A stretch of DNA of 64,000 nt from CAZHMN01 sp964533705 (GTDB taxonomy: Bacteria > Electryoneota > B3-LCP): positions 22,218-86,217 of the forward strand of contig CAZHMN010000003.1 of NCBI GenBank assembly GCA_964533705.1, written 5' to 3'. Positions 42,292-51,246 of the stretch are shown here, one piece after another; position 1 is the stretch's first letter, and each line of letters starts with the position of its first letter. The position numbers and the translations under genes were made by a program. The notes below the pieces were generated by a model. The model ran no database searches. It was not told the origin of the DNA and saw nothing but the letters and a program-made list of their open reading frames with translations.

Positions 42292-42800
42292 CAGTGCGAA
42301 ATCGAGAACTTTTCTTCGAGGCGCCGGGCAACGCCGGGAGGAACAAATTGCGAAACATCGCCCCCAAAACTGGCCACCTCGCGAACAATAGAAGAATTCA
42401 AGTAGGTATAACTGTCGTGGGGCATCAGGAACACCGTAATGACGCGAGGTGCCAGTTTGCGGTTCATCAGGGACATCTGGAATTCGTATTCGAAATCGGA
42501 GATGGCCCGCAATCCCCGGATCAAGGCAACAGCCTGGTGACGCCGGGCAAAATCTACCATCAATCCTTCAGCATCGGCTACTTCAACATTGGAGAGATGG
42601 GTCGTCGCATCCAGGATCATCTGGCGCCGTTCATCAAGGGAAAACAGCGGATCCTTTCGGGGATTGACCGCCAGGGCGATGACAACCTTATCAAAAAGCG
42701 TCGCCGCCCGTTCAATAATATCCAGGTGACCATAAGTAATCGGATCAAACGACCCGGGATAGATAGCGATTTTCGGCTCGAGGTCCTTTTTATCATTCAC
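42291..42800 (-). CDS. coaD: Phosphopantetheine adenylyltransferase
   Basis: 169 residues from GTG 42800, chosen because GGAAGGA lies 8 bp upstream; the open frame to TTG 42836 is rejected. Penultimate enzyme of CoA synthesis. Nucleotidyltransferase motif YPGSFDPITYGHLDII (T/HxGH), then YLNSSIVREVASFGG (the SSTxVRE-like motif). The GTG overlaps the end of the anti-sigma kinase gene by 8 bp. Confidence 0.93.
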   Translation of the reverse strand: MNDKKDLEPKIAIYPGSFDPITYGHLDIIERAATLFDKVVIALAVNPRKDPLFSLDERRQMILDATTHLSNVEVADAEGLMVDFARRHQAVALIRGLRAISDFEYEFQMSLMNRKLAPRVITVFLMPHDSYTYLNSSIVREVASFGGDVSQFVPPGVARRLEEKFSISH

Positions 42801-43227
42801 GATAACATCCTTCCGGACAATGTTTATCCATGACAACCTGCATGCCTGTCTTGTGCCGGTTGAATACGATGCGATCCATCAAATGGTGCATGATTAATAT
42901 CCCCCGACCCGAAGCTTTTAAGAGGTTCTCATCCATACGAGGATCCGGAACTCGGTTGGGGGAAAACCCCGTACCCTGATCCCGGACGATAATCCGCAGG
43001 TAGCTCGAACAGACGTAGAAACGAATCTCAACCGACTTCCTAACATCTAATTTGTTGCCATGAACCATGGCGTTGTTGACGGCTTCAGAGACGGCAATGG
43101 CGATGTCATCAAGGTCCCCGGACGGAAGGCGTATTCTTTTGAGAAGCTTATCAACGAAGCGATCAACTTCCGTCAGATAAGCCTGGTCGCTGGGCACCTT
43201 CAGTTCCCCGATTTTTCTCAGCGGCAT
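42793..43227 (-). CDS. RsbW/SpoIIAB-like anti-sigma factor serine kinase
   Basis: 144 residues from ATG 43227 (the frame from 43275 lies inside the phosphatase gene). GHKL ATPase of the HATPase_c2 type: N-box SEAVNNAMVHGNKLD, G1 DQGTGFSP and G2 SGRGILIMHHLMD. Expected to phosphorylate the STAS protein and hold a sigma factor or other target. It overlaps the SpoIIE phosphatase stop by 10 bp. With 43218-45016 it completes a partner-switching set; no sigma-factor gene is nearby, so the target is unknown. Confidence 0.88.
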   Translation of the reverse strand: MPLRKIGELKVPSDQAYLTEVDRFVDKLLKRIRLPSGDLDDIAIAVSEAVNNAMVHGNKLDVRKSVEIRFYVCSSYLRIIVRDQGTGFSPNRVPDPRMDENLLKASGRGILIMHHLMDRIVFNRHKTGMQVVMDKHCPEGCYRE

Positions 43228-44672
43228 TGGATGACCACCAGAGTTATGTCGTCTTGCAAACCGATTTCGCCGCAATGTCCCCGAATCATCCTGAGCAGTT
43301 CACGAATTACCTGGCGAGGGCCTTTCGTTGCTGCCTTGCGAACGATCTCTTCTATCCGCTCTACGCCGAACTGTTCACCCGCTCTGTTCTCAGCCTCGGA
43401 AGCGCCGTCCGTATACAGTACCAATATATCGTTGGCAGCGAGGGTCACGCGATGCTCGTGATAGAGAGCGTTAGGGAAAGCCCCCAACAACATGCCCCCT
43501 TCCGAGAGGATTTCTCTGCTCTGATCAGCCCGCAGCAGCAGCGGAGGGTTATGACCGGCGTTCGCATAAGTCAGAACGCCGCTGCGCGTATCGAGGACGC
43601 CGTAAAAAGCCGTTACGAAAATTTCGGGCTTAGTGGATAAACAGAGGTAATCGTTGACCCGGGAGAGTATCGTAGAAATGGCGTAGTGGCTGAATGCTTC
43701 AATGCGGAGTGCCGCCCGCAATGAGGTCATGACAAAAGCCGCCGGCACACCCTTACCGGCCACGTCACCGATGACTATCCCCAGATCTTTTTCCGTAAAT
43801 TGAATGTAATCGTAATAGTCGCCCCCCACCATTTCTGATGGGAGATTAACCCCGGCGATATCAAAGTGATCGAACTTGGGTGCGCTGCGGGGCAGCAGAT
43901 CCCGCTGCATGCGCCGCGCCAGCGCCAGCTCCTCATCTATACGCTGTTTTTCCAGAATTTGCCGATGCAACCGAGCTCGCTCGATGGCTACTGCAGCGTG
44001 AGAAGCAAAGGTCATCAGATGATCGGCATCCCGTTCTGAATATGCACCCAATTTGTCGCTTTCCAAATTCAAGCAGCCCACCACCCTACCCTGGGTAAAC
44101 ATGGGAACCACCAACTCCGAACGAGTACTGGAACGGGCCATTATGTAGCGCGGATCACGGGAAACGTCGGCGACCACCACGGGCGCCATGTTCTCCATCG
44201 CCCAGCCCATCAGGCCCTGACCTAATTTTTGCCTGATCCGACCCCGGTCACTGGTTTCATAGCCGCGCAGTACCTCCCCCTCCACCTCCTTCCCATCTTT
44301 GCTGACGACGAAAATCCCGGCGGCATCATAATCCACGACTTGTTTCAGAGAATCTACGATCAGGCTGAGCACCTCCTGCAGGTCAAGTGCATTGGCCAGC
44401 GAGAGCGCGATCTGCGTGATCAAATGGATCTCCAACCGGGTCTGTTGAACCTCTTCAATACGCTCTAACAGGTGGGCAAGTCGGTTTAACTGAGATTCGA
44501 GGGCTCGCAGACGCTCTTCCGGTACGGTACCTGCAGGCAGGGATTTAAGCTCTTTTTCAGCGGATTTCAGGGTGGTCGTCAGTTCCTGAAATACCCTTTT
44601 TTCCGCCCAGCCTCTACCAGAGGACGCAATCAGCTTCTCAAACCCTGCTCTTTCTGTTCCGGTGCTTTTCAA
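43218..44672 (-). CDS. GAF-domain PP2C (SpoIIE/RsbU-type) serine phosphatase
   Basis: 484 residues with a TTG start at 44672 (uncertain). A coiled-coil N-terminal region (~1-80) precedes a GAF domain (~85-235; IHLITQIALSLANALDLQE, ERDADHLMTFASHAAVAIER) and a SpoIIE/PP2C phosphatase domain (~260-484). The phosphatase motifs are MVGGDYYDYI, IGDVAGKGVPAAFVM, YANAGHNPPLLL and LYTDGASEAEN. It would dephosphorylate the STAS protein in response to a small-molecule or redox signal sensed by the GAF domain. Placed between its STAS and kinase partners. Confidence 0.9.
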   Translation of the reverse strand: MKSTGTERAGFEKLIASSGRGWAEKRVFQELTTTLKSAEKELKSLPAGTVPEERLRALESQLNRLAHLLERIEEVQQTRLEIHLITQIALSLANALDLQEVLSLIVDSLKQVVDYDAAGIFVVSKDGKEVEGEVLRGYETSDRGRIRQKLGQGLMGWAMENMAPVVVADVSRDPRYIMARSSTRSELVVPMFTQGRVVGCLNLESDKLGAYSERDADHLMTFASHAAVAIERARLHRQILEKQRIDEELALARRMQRDLLPRSAPKFDHFDIAGVNLPSEMVGGDYYDYIQFTEKDLGIVIGDVAGKGVPAAFVMTSLRAALRIEAFSHYAISTILSRVNDYLCLSTKPEIFVTAFYGVLDTRSGVLTYANAGHNPPLLLRADQSREILSEGGMLLGAFPNALYHEHRVTLAANDILVLYTDGASEAENRAGEQFGVERIEEIVRKAATKGPRQVIRELLRMIRGHCGEIGLQDDITLVVIQCR

Positions 44673-44677
44673 ACGGG

Positions 44678-45016
44678 TTACTGATAACTTTTGAGAGCCT
44701 CTTCGACAGTCTCATAGGAATCAAAGATGGTGACCAATTTGGTGATCATGAAGAGGCTTTTGATTTTATCGGTGACATTGGCCAGTTTCAAATCCCCACC
44801 GGCGTTCTTGATGGTCGTCAGTCCGCCGATCAGGATACCCAATCCTGACGAGTTCATCCAATCTACACCGCCTAAATCGAAGACAAACCTCTTGTGGCCG
44901 TTGGCGATTTCGGATTTGATGGTATTCTGAAAGATCGTGGCGTCCGGGCCTCCCATTACCTTTCCCTTAACCTCTAAAACCAAAGTGTCGTCCTGCAACC
45001 GGGATTTGAGTTTCAT
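44678..45016 (-). CDS. STAS-domain anti-sigma factor antagonist
   Basis: 113 residues from ATG 45016 (AGGAGG 4 bp upstream; the GTG at 45019 is rejected). STAS fold with the phosphorylatable serine in DWMNSSGLGIL (Ser56/57) and GGPDATIFQNTI. Acts as RsbV/SpoIIAA: unphosphorylated, it captures the anti-sigma kinase. First gene of the six-gene operon. Confidence 0.9.
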   Translation of the reverse strand: MKLKSRLQDDTLVLEVKGKVMGGPDATIFQNTIKSEIANGHKRFVFDLGGVDWMNSSGLGILIGGLTTIKNAGGDLKLANVTDKIKSLFMITKLVTIFDSYETVEEALKSYQ

Positions 45017-45055
45017 CACGCCTCCTGATTTTCGCGAGGGAATCTATTTTCGCCT

Positions 45056-45084
45056 AATTTAAGTAAAAGTTCAGGAAAAATCAA
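45056..45084 (-). promoter_or_regulatory. Predicted promoter of the STAS-phosphatase-kinase-coaD-ftsEX operon
   Basis: Minus strand TTGATT (45084-45079), 17 bp, TAAATT (45061-45056), 40 bp before the STAS ATG. Confidence 0.6.
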
Positions 45085-45173
45085 GGGAAATCACTCTTAG
45101 AGCCTTCTGGAAATCTCTGAGTTCATAACCGGATGATCAAGCGAATAGTTCAGATCAGTGACTGTTATTTTCC

Positions 45174-45202
45174 TTGATTAGTATTGATTCATCAATTATA
45201 TT
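45174..45202 (+). promoter_or_regulatory. Predicted promoter of hpnE-like gene
   Basis: TTGATT (45174-45179), 17 bp, TATATT (45197-45202), 39 bp before TTG 45241. It is divergent from the STAS operon promoter 90 bp away. Confidence 0.6.
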
Positions 45203-45240
45203 TCACAAGTATTCTATAGTCGGCGTAGGAAACCAGCAAT

Positions 45241-46569
45241 TTGCACATCGCAATCATCGGCGGCGGCATAGCCGGCATCGCCGCCGCCTGGAAGATCAGA
45301 CAGACCGGCGCCCGGGTTACCCTGATCGAGACGCGCCCTTATCTGGGGGGACGACTCACCAGCCACACCGGCGCGGATTCTCCGACCTTCTTCGATAACG
45401 GCGCACACCTCTTTCTGAGCACCTACACTCAGAGCCGCCGCCTATTCCGAAGCCTGGGTATTAGCAACGATTTCGAATATCCCTGGCCCGGCGCCATCCC
45501 GTTTGCAACACCAAACGGACAGAGGCACAAGCTTCAGGAGTGGCCTCTGCCCTCACCCTGGAACTTCGCTGCCGGGTTGCTCGGTTTCACCCTGCTGCCC
45601 TGGCCCTCGCGCTGCAGAACCGTGGCGGCTTCGAGGGAGCTTCTGTCAATCCGCATTGATGCTTCACTTTCCGCGGGCGAGTGGCTGAGCTCGAGGGTTA
45701 ACGAAGAAGAACAGAACCTGTTCTGGAGGCCTTTGATACGCTCTGCGCTGAACTCGGATCCAGAGAAGATACCTGTAAAGTACTTGCAGATCGTCTTTCG
45801 AGAGGGCTTCTGCAGAGGATTCTTCGGCGGCCGTCCGGGCTACGCACGAAAGCCGCTGGGCAAAATCTTCGACCAAAACGTTCGACAGGTTCTCACCGAT
45901 GAAGGCATAGAAGTAATTTTGAAAAGCCCTGCAATGGGGCCAATCATCGAAAAGAACCGGGTCACCGCTATCCGCTTGAAAGGGGACGTTGGATTGCTAT
46001 GCGATGCTGCCGTCGCCGCCCTGCCCCCCTGGGGTCTTAGAGAGTGGCTTTCTTCGACACCGGAAGGTGAGCGTATCGCCGCCAGTTATCATCTTGACGC
46101 CTGGACCTCCACTCCCATCAGTTCGCTTTACCTCTGGGCAGACCAGAGGCCGATTCTGGAGGCCTTCACCTGCCTTCCCGGAGGCAACATAGACTGGATT
46201 TTCGACTACGCCCGCATCTGGGGTATCCGCCAGGCTCCCCTCTGCCTCTTGCTGAGAAATTCCTCTACCCCCAGCCAGGCAGAGCCGCTTGACAGCACCC
46301 GGCCGAAAATCCCCGAACTGCTAACCGAAGCAATCGCCGCCTTCCCGCAGTTAAGTAAAGTTCGCTGGAAGGCTTACAAACTCATTCGTGAAGGGCGAGC
46401 GACACCGAACAAACCCAGAAAGCTCTGGGGCCAACCGCTGCCGCAAACCACTTCGATCCCTAACCTCTTCCTGGCCGGCGACTGGCTCGATCCCAACCTT
46501 CCTCCCACCGTGGAGGCCGCAGTCAGGTCAGGGGAAAGAGTAAAAGAATTGGTGTGCAAATTAAAATGA
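45241..46569 (+). CDS. hpnE: HpnE-like FAD-dependent amine-oxidase-fold desaturase
   Basis: 442 residues, TTG start with AGGAAA upstream. FAD-binding start IAIIGGGIAGIAAAWKI and LIETRPYLGGRL, then GAHLFLSTYTQSRRLF. The FAD C-terminal motif LFLAGDWLDPNLPPTVEAAVRSG is seen. It resembles hydroxysqualene dehydroxylase HpnE and the phytoene desaturase group, which act in hopanoid or carotenoid synthesis, but no squalene synthase partners (HpnC/D) are in the window. Followed by an overlapping methyltransferase. Confidence 0.7.
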   Translation: MHIAIIGGGIAGIAAAWKIRQTGARVTLIETRPYLGGRLTSHTGADSPTFFDNGAHLFLSTYTQSRRLFRSLGISNDFEYPWPGAIPFATPNGQRHKLQEWPLPSPWNFAAGLLGFTLLPWPSRCRTVAASRELLSIRIDASLSAGEWLSSRVNEEEQNLFWRPLIRSALNSDPEKIPVKYLQIVFREGFCRGFFGGRPGYARKPLGKIFDQNVRQVLTDEGIEVILKSPAMGPIIEKNRVTAIRLKGDVGLLCDAAVAALPPWGLREWLSSTPEGERIAASYHLDAWTSTPISSLYLWADQRPILEAFTCLPGGNIDWIFDYARIWGIRQAPLCLLLRNSSTPSQAEPLDSTRPKIPELLTEAIAAFPQLSKVRWKAYKLIREGRATPNKPRKLWGQPLPQTTSIPNLFLAGDWLDPNLPPTVEAAVRSGERVKELVCKLK

Positions 46570-47306
46570 GTGATTTGAAACATATCTTGCCCGGTGAACC
46601 GATCCCAAGAGGTAGTCTCTTCCATAAAAGGCGCTATCGTGTGGCACTTGCTTATATCAATAATTTGAAAAACCGTGAGCTACTGCTCGACATTGGTTGT
46701 GGAAATGCCAGCCAGACGGAATACTTCGCTAAAAATTTCAGGCTAACTATGGGCATTGACCTTCAATTTCAGAGATTGCCTGAATTCAACAACGATTTGA
46801 TCAAAGCAGGCATTACTAATATTAAAATGATGGGGGCAAATTCGGAAGGCCTGCCCTTTAATCGAGAGGTTTTCGACTGCGTAACTTGCTTCGAAGTTCT
46901 CGAACACGTTGTCGAACAACGCCAGACGTTGGCTGAAATCTGGCGAGTCTTGAAACCAAACGGCGTTGTCATCTTATCCGTACCCCACCGCTGGTGGCTT
47001 TTTGAAACTCACGGTGCTGATCTACCGATTCTGCCCTGGAATCGAATCCCCTTCTTCTCTTGGCTTCCCAAAACAATCCATGATAAGTGGGCAAGAGCGC
47101 GTAACTATACGCTAAAAGAAATAGGAAAGATCGTCCAAGAAGCCGGATTTACACAAATAAGCATCAAACTGCTCACCGCACCGATGGACGTGGTTAAAAG
47201 CGAGAAATTGCAGAAATTGCTCAGAAAAGCAATCTTCAGAAATGATGTAACTTCTATTCCTTTCTTAGCCTCCAATATTTTTGTCTGTGCAAAAAAATGC
47301 ATTTGA
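46566..47306 (+). CDS. SAM-dependent methyltransferase (class I)
   Basis: 246 residues from ATG 46566, overlapping the hpnE-like stop by 4 bp (ATGA). SAM motif I LLLDIGCGNASQTEYFA, motif II LPFNREVFDCVTCFEVLEHV and motif III EIWRVLKPNGVVILSVPHRW identify the methyltransferase 11 family. Substrate unknown; co-translation with the HpnE-like protein suggests a lipid or polyprenoid product. Confidence 0.8.
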   Translation: MSDLKHILPGEPIPRGSLFHKRRYRVALAYINNLKNRELLLDIGCGNASQTEYFAKNFRLTMGIDLQFQRLPEFNNDLIKAGITNIKMMGANSEGLPFNREVFDCVTCFEVLEHVVEQRQTLAEIWRVLKPNGVVILSVPHRWWLFETHGADLPILPWNRIPFFSWLPKTIHDKWARARNYTLKEIGKIVQEAGFTQISIKLLTAPMDVVKSEKLQKLLRKAIFRNDVTSIPFLASNIFVCAKKCI

Positions 47307-47393
47307 CACTTATACCCATATATGTTATATTGAATTTGTATCCAGTTTCAAATTATTCAGCTGGAGGAGTTGTGAAAACATTCGTGAGTCTAA

Positions 47394-47492
47394 GATAAAA
47401 GCGTTGGCAGCCACCTGCCCTCCGGAGTCTACCTAACTGTGCTGAAGTCGAACCAGTATCAGGCGGTGGAGCGTCTGCTGTTGATTAAGTAA
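47394..47492 (+). pseudogene. Relic of a C-terminal sorting domain (T9SS type A-like)
   Basis: A 32-residue open stretch ending LPSGVYLTVLKSNQYQAVER and a LLLIK stop. This matches the last strands of the same sorting domain seen intact at 63423-64000 (LASGVYIYRLEAG ... MVLMK). It lacks any start codon or upstream domain and is preceded by a stop, so it is the 3' remnant of a lost surface protein. The rest of 47307-47569 holds only the terminator. Confidence 0.65.
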
Positions 47493-47521
47493 TGATCTTC
47501 CCTTGATTGCCGAGAGCACAA

Positions 47522-47550
47522 GAGCCGGTCATTTGACCGGCTCTTTATCT
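47522..47550 (+). terminator. Intrinsic terminator
   Basis: Perfect 10-bp stem GAGCCGGTCA/TGACCGGCTC (47522-47531, 47534-47543) with a 2-nt loop, followed by TTTATCTTT. It serves the lost sorting-domain gene or the methyltransferase, and meets the convergent glycosyltransferase gene. Confidence 0.8.
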
Positions 47551-47569
47551 TTAGCAACAGTACTCCCTA

Positions 47570-48886
47570 TCAGTCTAAACCCCGATCTTCCTCAGCACAT
47601 AAAGAGAGGGGCGCGGCCTGCAGCGATTCGACTTCTTTGCCAGAAAACCCAGTTTCCCCGCCTCGTTCAAGGATACCCGCTGACATCGGTAAATCCGCCT
47701 TTTCGATCTGCTCCAGCAGGTTCTGCCACTGGGAACGCCGCCGATCTCCGGGATGCTCAGCAACTAACCGCTCCAGGCGTCTGCGGGCCTCTCTTCCCTT
47801 TCCTTCCGCCAGAGCAACCTGGGCCAGCCCCCACTGCGGCTCGGGATCATCGGGCTCCAGAGTCTGAGCTCTCGCATAATCCATCCGCGCCGCTCTAAAA
47901 TCGCCCATACTCAGGTGGCAACGACCTTTTAATTCATAGAATTCCCGGTGGTTTCCGCCGATGATCTGCTCCAGTTTCTCCATTTCCTCGACGGCCATCC
48001 GGTACTGTTTCATCTCGACTAACTGGTTAATCATCTTCCACCACTGCCTCATCTCCGGCCCGGGATGAACGCTCAACTGATTTCCTTCATCCTCAAGAAC
48101 CATGAATCCTTCAGGCTCAAGGTAAGTCAGTTCGTCCGCTCTGATCTTCCCACGCCACCTCTCACCGAACACCACCGAAGAATGCTGCACGTTATCGTTG
48201 CGCCCCGGCGTCTGCCCCTCGTAGTGGATCAATTCGGCTTTCGGCGTATAGATCACTCGATAACCCGCCTCCCCCAAACGCAGGCAATAATCCACGTCCT
48301 CAAAACAGTTGACGAAGCGCGCATCGAAACCGCCCATTTCATCAAACACGACCTTGGGGGTTAGAAGGCAAGCGCCGGTCACGCATTGAAATTCCCTCTC
48401 CTGGTTGACTGCCGGCGCATTGCGTGGAAACTTTCGAAAAATATGGTAGGGCCCGCAGATTTTGAGTCGCTTGAAATAGTGAAAAACCACGCCGGCGTGC
48501 TGTATCGTTTCATCCGGATATAATAGCTTTGCTCCGACCGCACCCACACGCGAATACCGCTGTGCAGCATCCACCATCTCATCCAGCCAGCCGGGAAAGG
48601 CTTCGGTATCGTTGTTCAAGAACACCAGGTATTCCCCCGAAGCGAGCTGTGCGCCCTGATTGCAGGAGACGGCGAAATTATTCGGCGGATCATTGCGTAT
48701 GAAGCTCAATTCTCCCCGAATCTGCTTCTCTTCCAGAAATTCCTGCGTGCCGTCATCCGATGCATTGTCCACAATGATGATTTCATGGCTCACCTGCGGC
48801 GGGTGAGCGGCGATGCTACTCAGACACTTCGCGGTAAATTCGATCTTATTCCGAACCGGAATGATGATTGAAGCCGTCAGAGTCAT
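47570..48886 (-). CDS. Glycosyltransferase family 2 with C-terminal TPR repeats
   Basis: 438 residues. GT-A domain (~1-250): IIIPVRNKIEFTAKCLSS, IIVDNASDDGTQEFL, YLVFLNNDTEAFPGW (metal-binding DxD equivalent), and FDARFVNCFEDVDYCLRLGEA. Residues ~290-410 are TPR-like (EFYELKGRCHLSMGDFRAARMDYARA). Such TPR fusions are common in GTs of surface glycosylation. Its promoter region is the 379-bp interval 48887-49265, which also holds the iorB promoter and no other gene. Confidence 0.85.
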   Translation of the reverse strand: MTLTASIIIPVRNKIEFTAKCLSSIAAHPPQVSHEIIIVDNASDDGTQEFLEEKQIRGELSFIRNDPPNNFAVSCNQGAQLASGEYLVFLNNDTEAFPGWLDEMVDAAQRYSRVGAVGAKLLYPDETIQHAGVVFHYFKRLKICGPYHIFRKFPRNAPAVNQEREFQCVTGACLLTPKVVFDEMGGFDARFVNCFEDVDYCLRLGEAGYRVIYTPKAELIHYEGQTPGRNDNVQHSSVVFGERWRGKIRADELTYLEPEGFMVLEDEGNQLSVHPGPEMRQWWKMINQLVEMKQYRMAVEEMEKLEQIIGGNHREFYELKGRCHLSMGDFRAARMDYARAQTLEPDDPEPQWGLAQVALAEGKGREARRRLERLVAEHPGDRRRSQWQNLLEQIEKADLPMSAGILERGGETGFSGKEVESLQAAPLSLCAEEDRGLD

Positions 48887-49206
48887 GGAGGATTCCCTTG
48901 CAGTTAAGCAGTGTAGACTGAATGTCTAATATACAATCGTTTTTTATCGCTATCCCTGCAACAAACCGATGAAGTGGTCATTCCTTACCCCGGAAAAAGG
49001 AATAATTTTCCTTACTTCCCACCGCTGTAAGGTGTTTTCTTGCGAAGTGAAATATGATTAAGTGTTTAATTAAAAAAGAGATAATTACCTTCTTTGCTCC
49101 TGTTCGAAGGAACATCCTTAGTGATTTTTGGCAATTATAATGCCGATTTGGGCCGAAGACCGGATTTCGGATTTTTCGGTTGATCTTAAGGGCATTTTTT
49201 CTTAAA

Positions 49207-49234
49207 TTGTCAAGTCACATTTAAACTCTAAAAT
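49207..49234 (+). promoter_or_regulatory. Predicted promoter of iorB-molybdenum hydroxylase operon
   Basis: TTGTCA (49207-49212), 16 bp, TAAAAT (49229-49234), 32 bp before ATG 49266. Confidence 0.5.
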
Positions 49235-49265
49235 ACTGCTTTTTGACCTGCTTATCATCGCAAAT

Positions 49266-49829
49266 ATGAATACGCAAATTCTACTCTGCGGAGTCGGTGG
49301 ACAGGGTATCCTCTTCGCCACGCGCATCCTCTCAGAAGCCGCCGTCCGATTGGGACATCGGGTCATCGGTTCGGAAACTCACGGGATGAGCCAACGCGGT
49401 GGCTCGGTAACCTCCCACATGAAGGTCGGCGATTATCACGGCCCTTTGATCCGCAGAGGTGATGCCGACCTCCTGTTCTGCTTCGAAAGGAACGAAATCT
49501 TCGCCAACCTGACGTTCCTAAAATCCGGTGGCATCGGCTACGTGGACGCTCCGGATCTGGATTTTATCCCGGACAATATCCGTGCATTACTGGATGCCAG
49601 ACAGATCGAACTCCGGTGCATGGACGCATCGTCCCTGGCGCTAAAACTGAACGCACCGTTAGTCCTAAACCTGATCCTGATCGGCTTCGCCTCTAACCAT
49701 GAAGATTTCCCCCTGAAGCGCGACCTCTTGCAGGATGTCATTACAGACATTTCTCCGCAGCGCTTTCGAGACCTGAATCTCAAGGGTTTCAGGGTGGGCC
49801 TGGAACATAAACTGGACGTTGAAATATGA
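49266..49829 (+). CDS. iorB: Indolepyruvate:ferredoxin oxidoreductase, beta subunit
   Basis: 187 residues, full length for IorB. Pyruvate/ketoisovalerate oxidoreductase gamma-type domain: LLCGVGGQGILFATRILSEA and GSETHGMSQRGGSVTSHMK. Partner of IorA, but encoded 42 kb away from it. Its stop overlaps the next gene (molybdenum hydroxylase FAD subunit) by 4 bp (ATGA), so it is co-translated with that enzyme. Confidence 0.93.
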   Translation: MNTQILLCGVGGQGILFATRILSEAAVRLGHRVIGSETHGMSQRGGSVTSHMKVGDYHGPLIRRGDADLLFCFERNEIFANLTFLKSGGIGYVDAPDLDFIPDNIRALLDARQIELRCMDASSLALKLNAPLVLNLILIGFASNHEDFPLKRDLLQDVITDISPQRFRDLNLKGFRVGLEHKLDVEI

Positions 49830-50650
49830 GCAATTTCGAATACTGTCGCCCGGCCACCTTACTTGAAGCTACCTCTATTTTGCTGGAGAATCCCGGCGCC
49901 ATCCTCTTCGCCGGCGGCACAGACGTTCTGGTGCGGGTGAAACAGCACCTTCTCTCCCCGACGTTACTGGTGGATCTAAAAGGCATCAGCGAACTGCAGA
50001 GCGTCTCTTCCGTTGGCGAGAACGGCCTCCGCATCGGTGCCATGACCACGCTGACTGATTTAATTGAGAATGATATCATTCGTCAAAGATGCCCGGTTCT
50101 TAGCCAGGCGGCCGCGCAGATGGCCTGCGTGCAGGTGCGCAATCGCGGCACCATCGGCGGCAACCTCGCCAACGCCTCACCCTCCGCCGATACCGCCCCT
50201 CCGCTGATGGTTCTGGACGCTGAACTCGAGCTATCCAACGGCGCCACCAGTCGCCGGGTGCCCATCGTCGAGTTTTTCACCGGCCCGGGTGAAACGGTGA
50301 TGACCGAGGGCGAGATTCTGGTGGGCATCATTGTTCCGGACATCGCCCGTAAAGCGCACTACATCAAGCAAACCCTGAGAGAGGCTATGGACATCGCCGC
50401 GGTCGGCGTCTGCATGTCCAAAAGGCTTGAAGGTGATCCTGACCCGAGGTTGGTCCTGGGCGCGGTCGCACCGACGCCCATCCGGGTGCCTGAAGCCGAA
50501 GCTCTCCTGGCGGAGGGTAAAGTCGAGGAAGCCGCTAAGTGCGCCGCTCAGGCCGCCAAACCCATTGACGACGTGCGCTCCAGCGCCGAGTACCGCAGGG
50601 ACGTAATCGCACCATTAGTGGAAAGAGCTTATCGCCGGGTTTTCGCCTAA
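49826..50650 (+). CDS. Molybdenum hydroxylase FAD subunit (xanthine dehydrogenase/CO dehydrogenase medium-type)
   Basis: 274 residues. FAD-PP motifs ILFAGGTDVLVRVKQ and RNRGTIGGNLANASPSADT, C-terminal CO_deh_flav_C domain (PDPRLVLGAVAPTPIRVPEAE). Carries electrons from the iron-sulphur subunit to an acceptor. Second gene of the iorB operon; a small gap leads to the [2Fe-2S] subunit. Confidence 0.92.
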   Translation: MSNFEYCRPATLLEATSILLENPGAILFAGGTDVLVRVKQHLLSPTLLVDLKGISELQSVSSVGENGLRIGAMTTLTDLIENDIIRQRCPVLSQAAAQMACVQVRNRGTIGGNLANASPSADTAPPLMVLDAELELSNGATSRRVPIVEFFTGPGETVMTEGEILVGIIVPDIARKAHYIKQTLREAMDIAAVGVCMSKRLEGDPDPRLVLGAVAPTPIRVPEAEALLAEGKVEEAAKCAAQAAKPIDDVRSSAEYRRDVIAPLVERAYRRVFA

Positions 50651-50665
50651 AGGAAAGACCGAACC

Positions 50666-51148
50666 ATGAACTACCCCATCGAGATTACGGTAAACGGCGA
50701 ACGCATGCGCTTTGACGTTCCCGCCAATCTGCGCTTGATTGATCTTCTGCGCCGCGAATTAGAGATGACCGGCACTCATGAGGGCTGCGGGGAAGGCGAT
50801 TGTGGAGCCTGCACGGTAATCGTGAACGGCCGGGCAGTCAATTCCTGTCTGATGCTGGCCGTCGAGGCGGATGGCTGCGAAATCCAAACCATTGAAGGAT
50901 TATCAAAAGGCGACCAACTGCATCCCATTCAGCAAGCCTTTATCGAGCATGGTGCCATTCAGTGCGGCTTCTGCACCCCGGGGATGATCATGGCGGCAAA
51001 GGCACTCCTGGACAAAAATCCCCACCCATCAGAAGAAGACGTACGCCGTGCCCTGCAGGGCAATCTCTGCCGCTGCACGGGATATAAGAAGATAATCGAG
51101 GCGGTTCTCTCGTTGACGGAAAAGGAAAAGTCAAGAACCACAAGCTGA
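50666..51148 (+). CDS. Molybdenum hydroxylase [2Fe-2S] subunit
   Basis: 160 residues. Plant-type cluster GCGEGDCGACTV ... SCLMLA and the second helical cluster CGFCTPGMIMAAKALL ... GNLCRCTGYKKI. All eight Cys are present. Small subunit of the xanthine dehydrogenase/aldehyde oxidoreductase family. Confidence 0.93.
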   Translation: MNYPIEITVNGERMRFDVPANLRLIDLLRRELEMTGTHEGCGEGDCGACTVIVNGRAVNSCLMLAVEADGCEIQTIEGLSKGDQLHPIQQAFIEHGAIQCGFCTPGMIMAAKALLDKNPHPSEEDVRRALQGNLCRCTGYKKIIEAVLSLTEKEKSRTTS

Positions 51149-51183
51149 AGAAAACTTTGAAAAACACTTACGGATAGCATTCG

Positions 51184-51225
51184 TTTTTCCATCTTTCCAT
51201 TTTTCCATCTTTCCATCTTTCCATT
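51184..51225. repeat. TTTCCATC microsatellite-like tract
   Basis: About five imperfect tandem copies of an 8-mer (TTTCCATC/TTTCCATT) in the spacer between the [2Fe-2S] and Mo subunit genes. Probably a slippage tract; it might vary in length between strains. Confidence 0.6.
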
Positions 51226-51246
51226 CATAGTAAAAGGGGAATCCTA

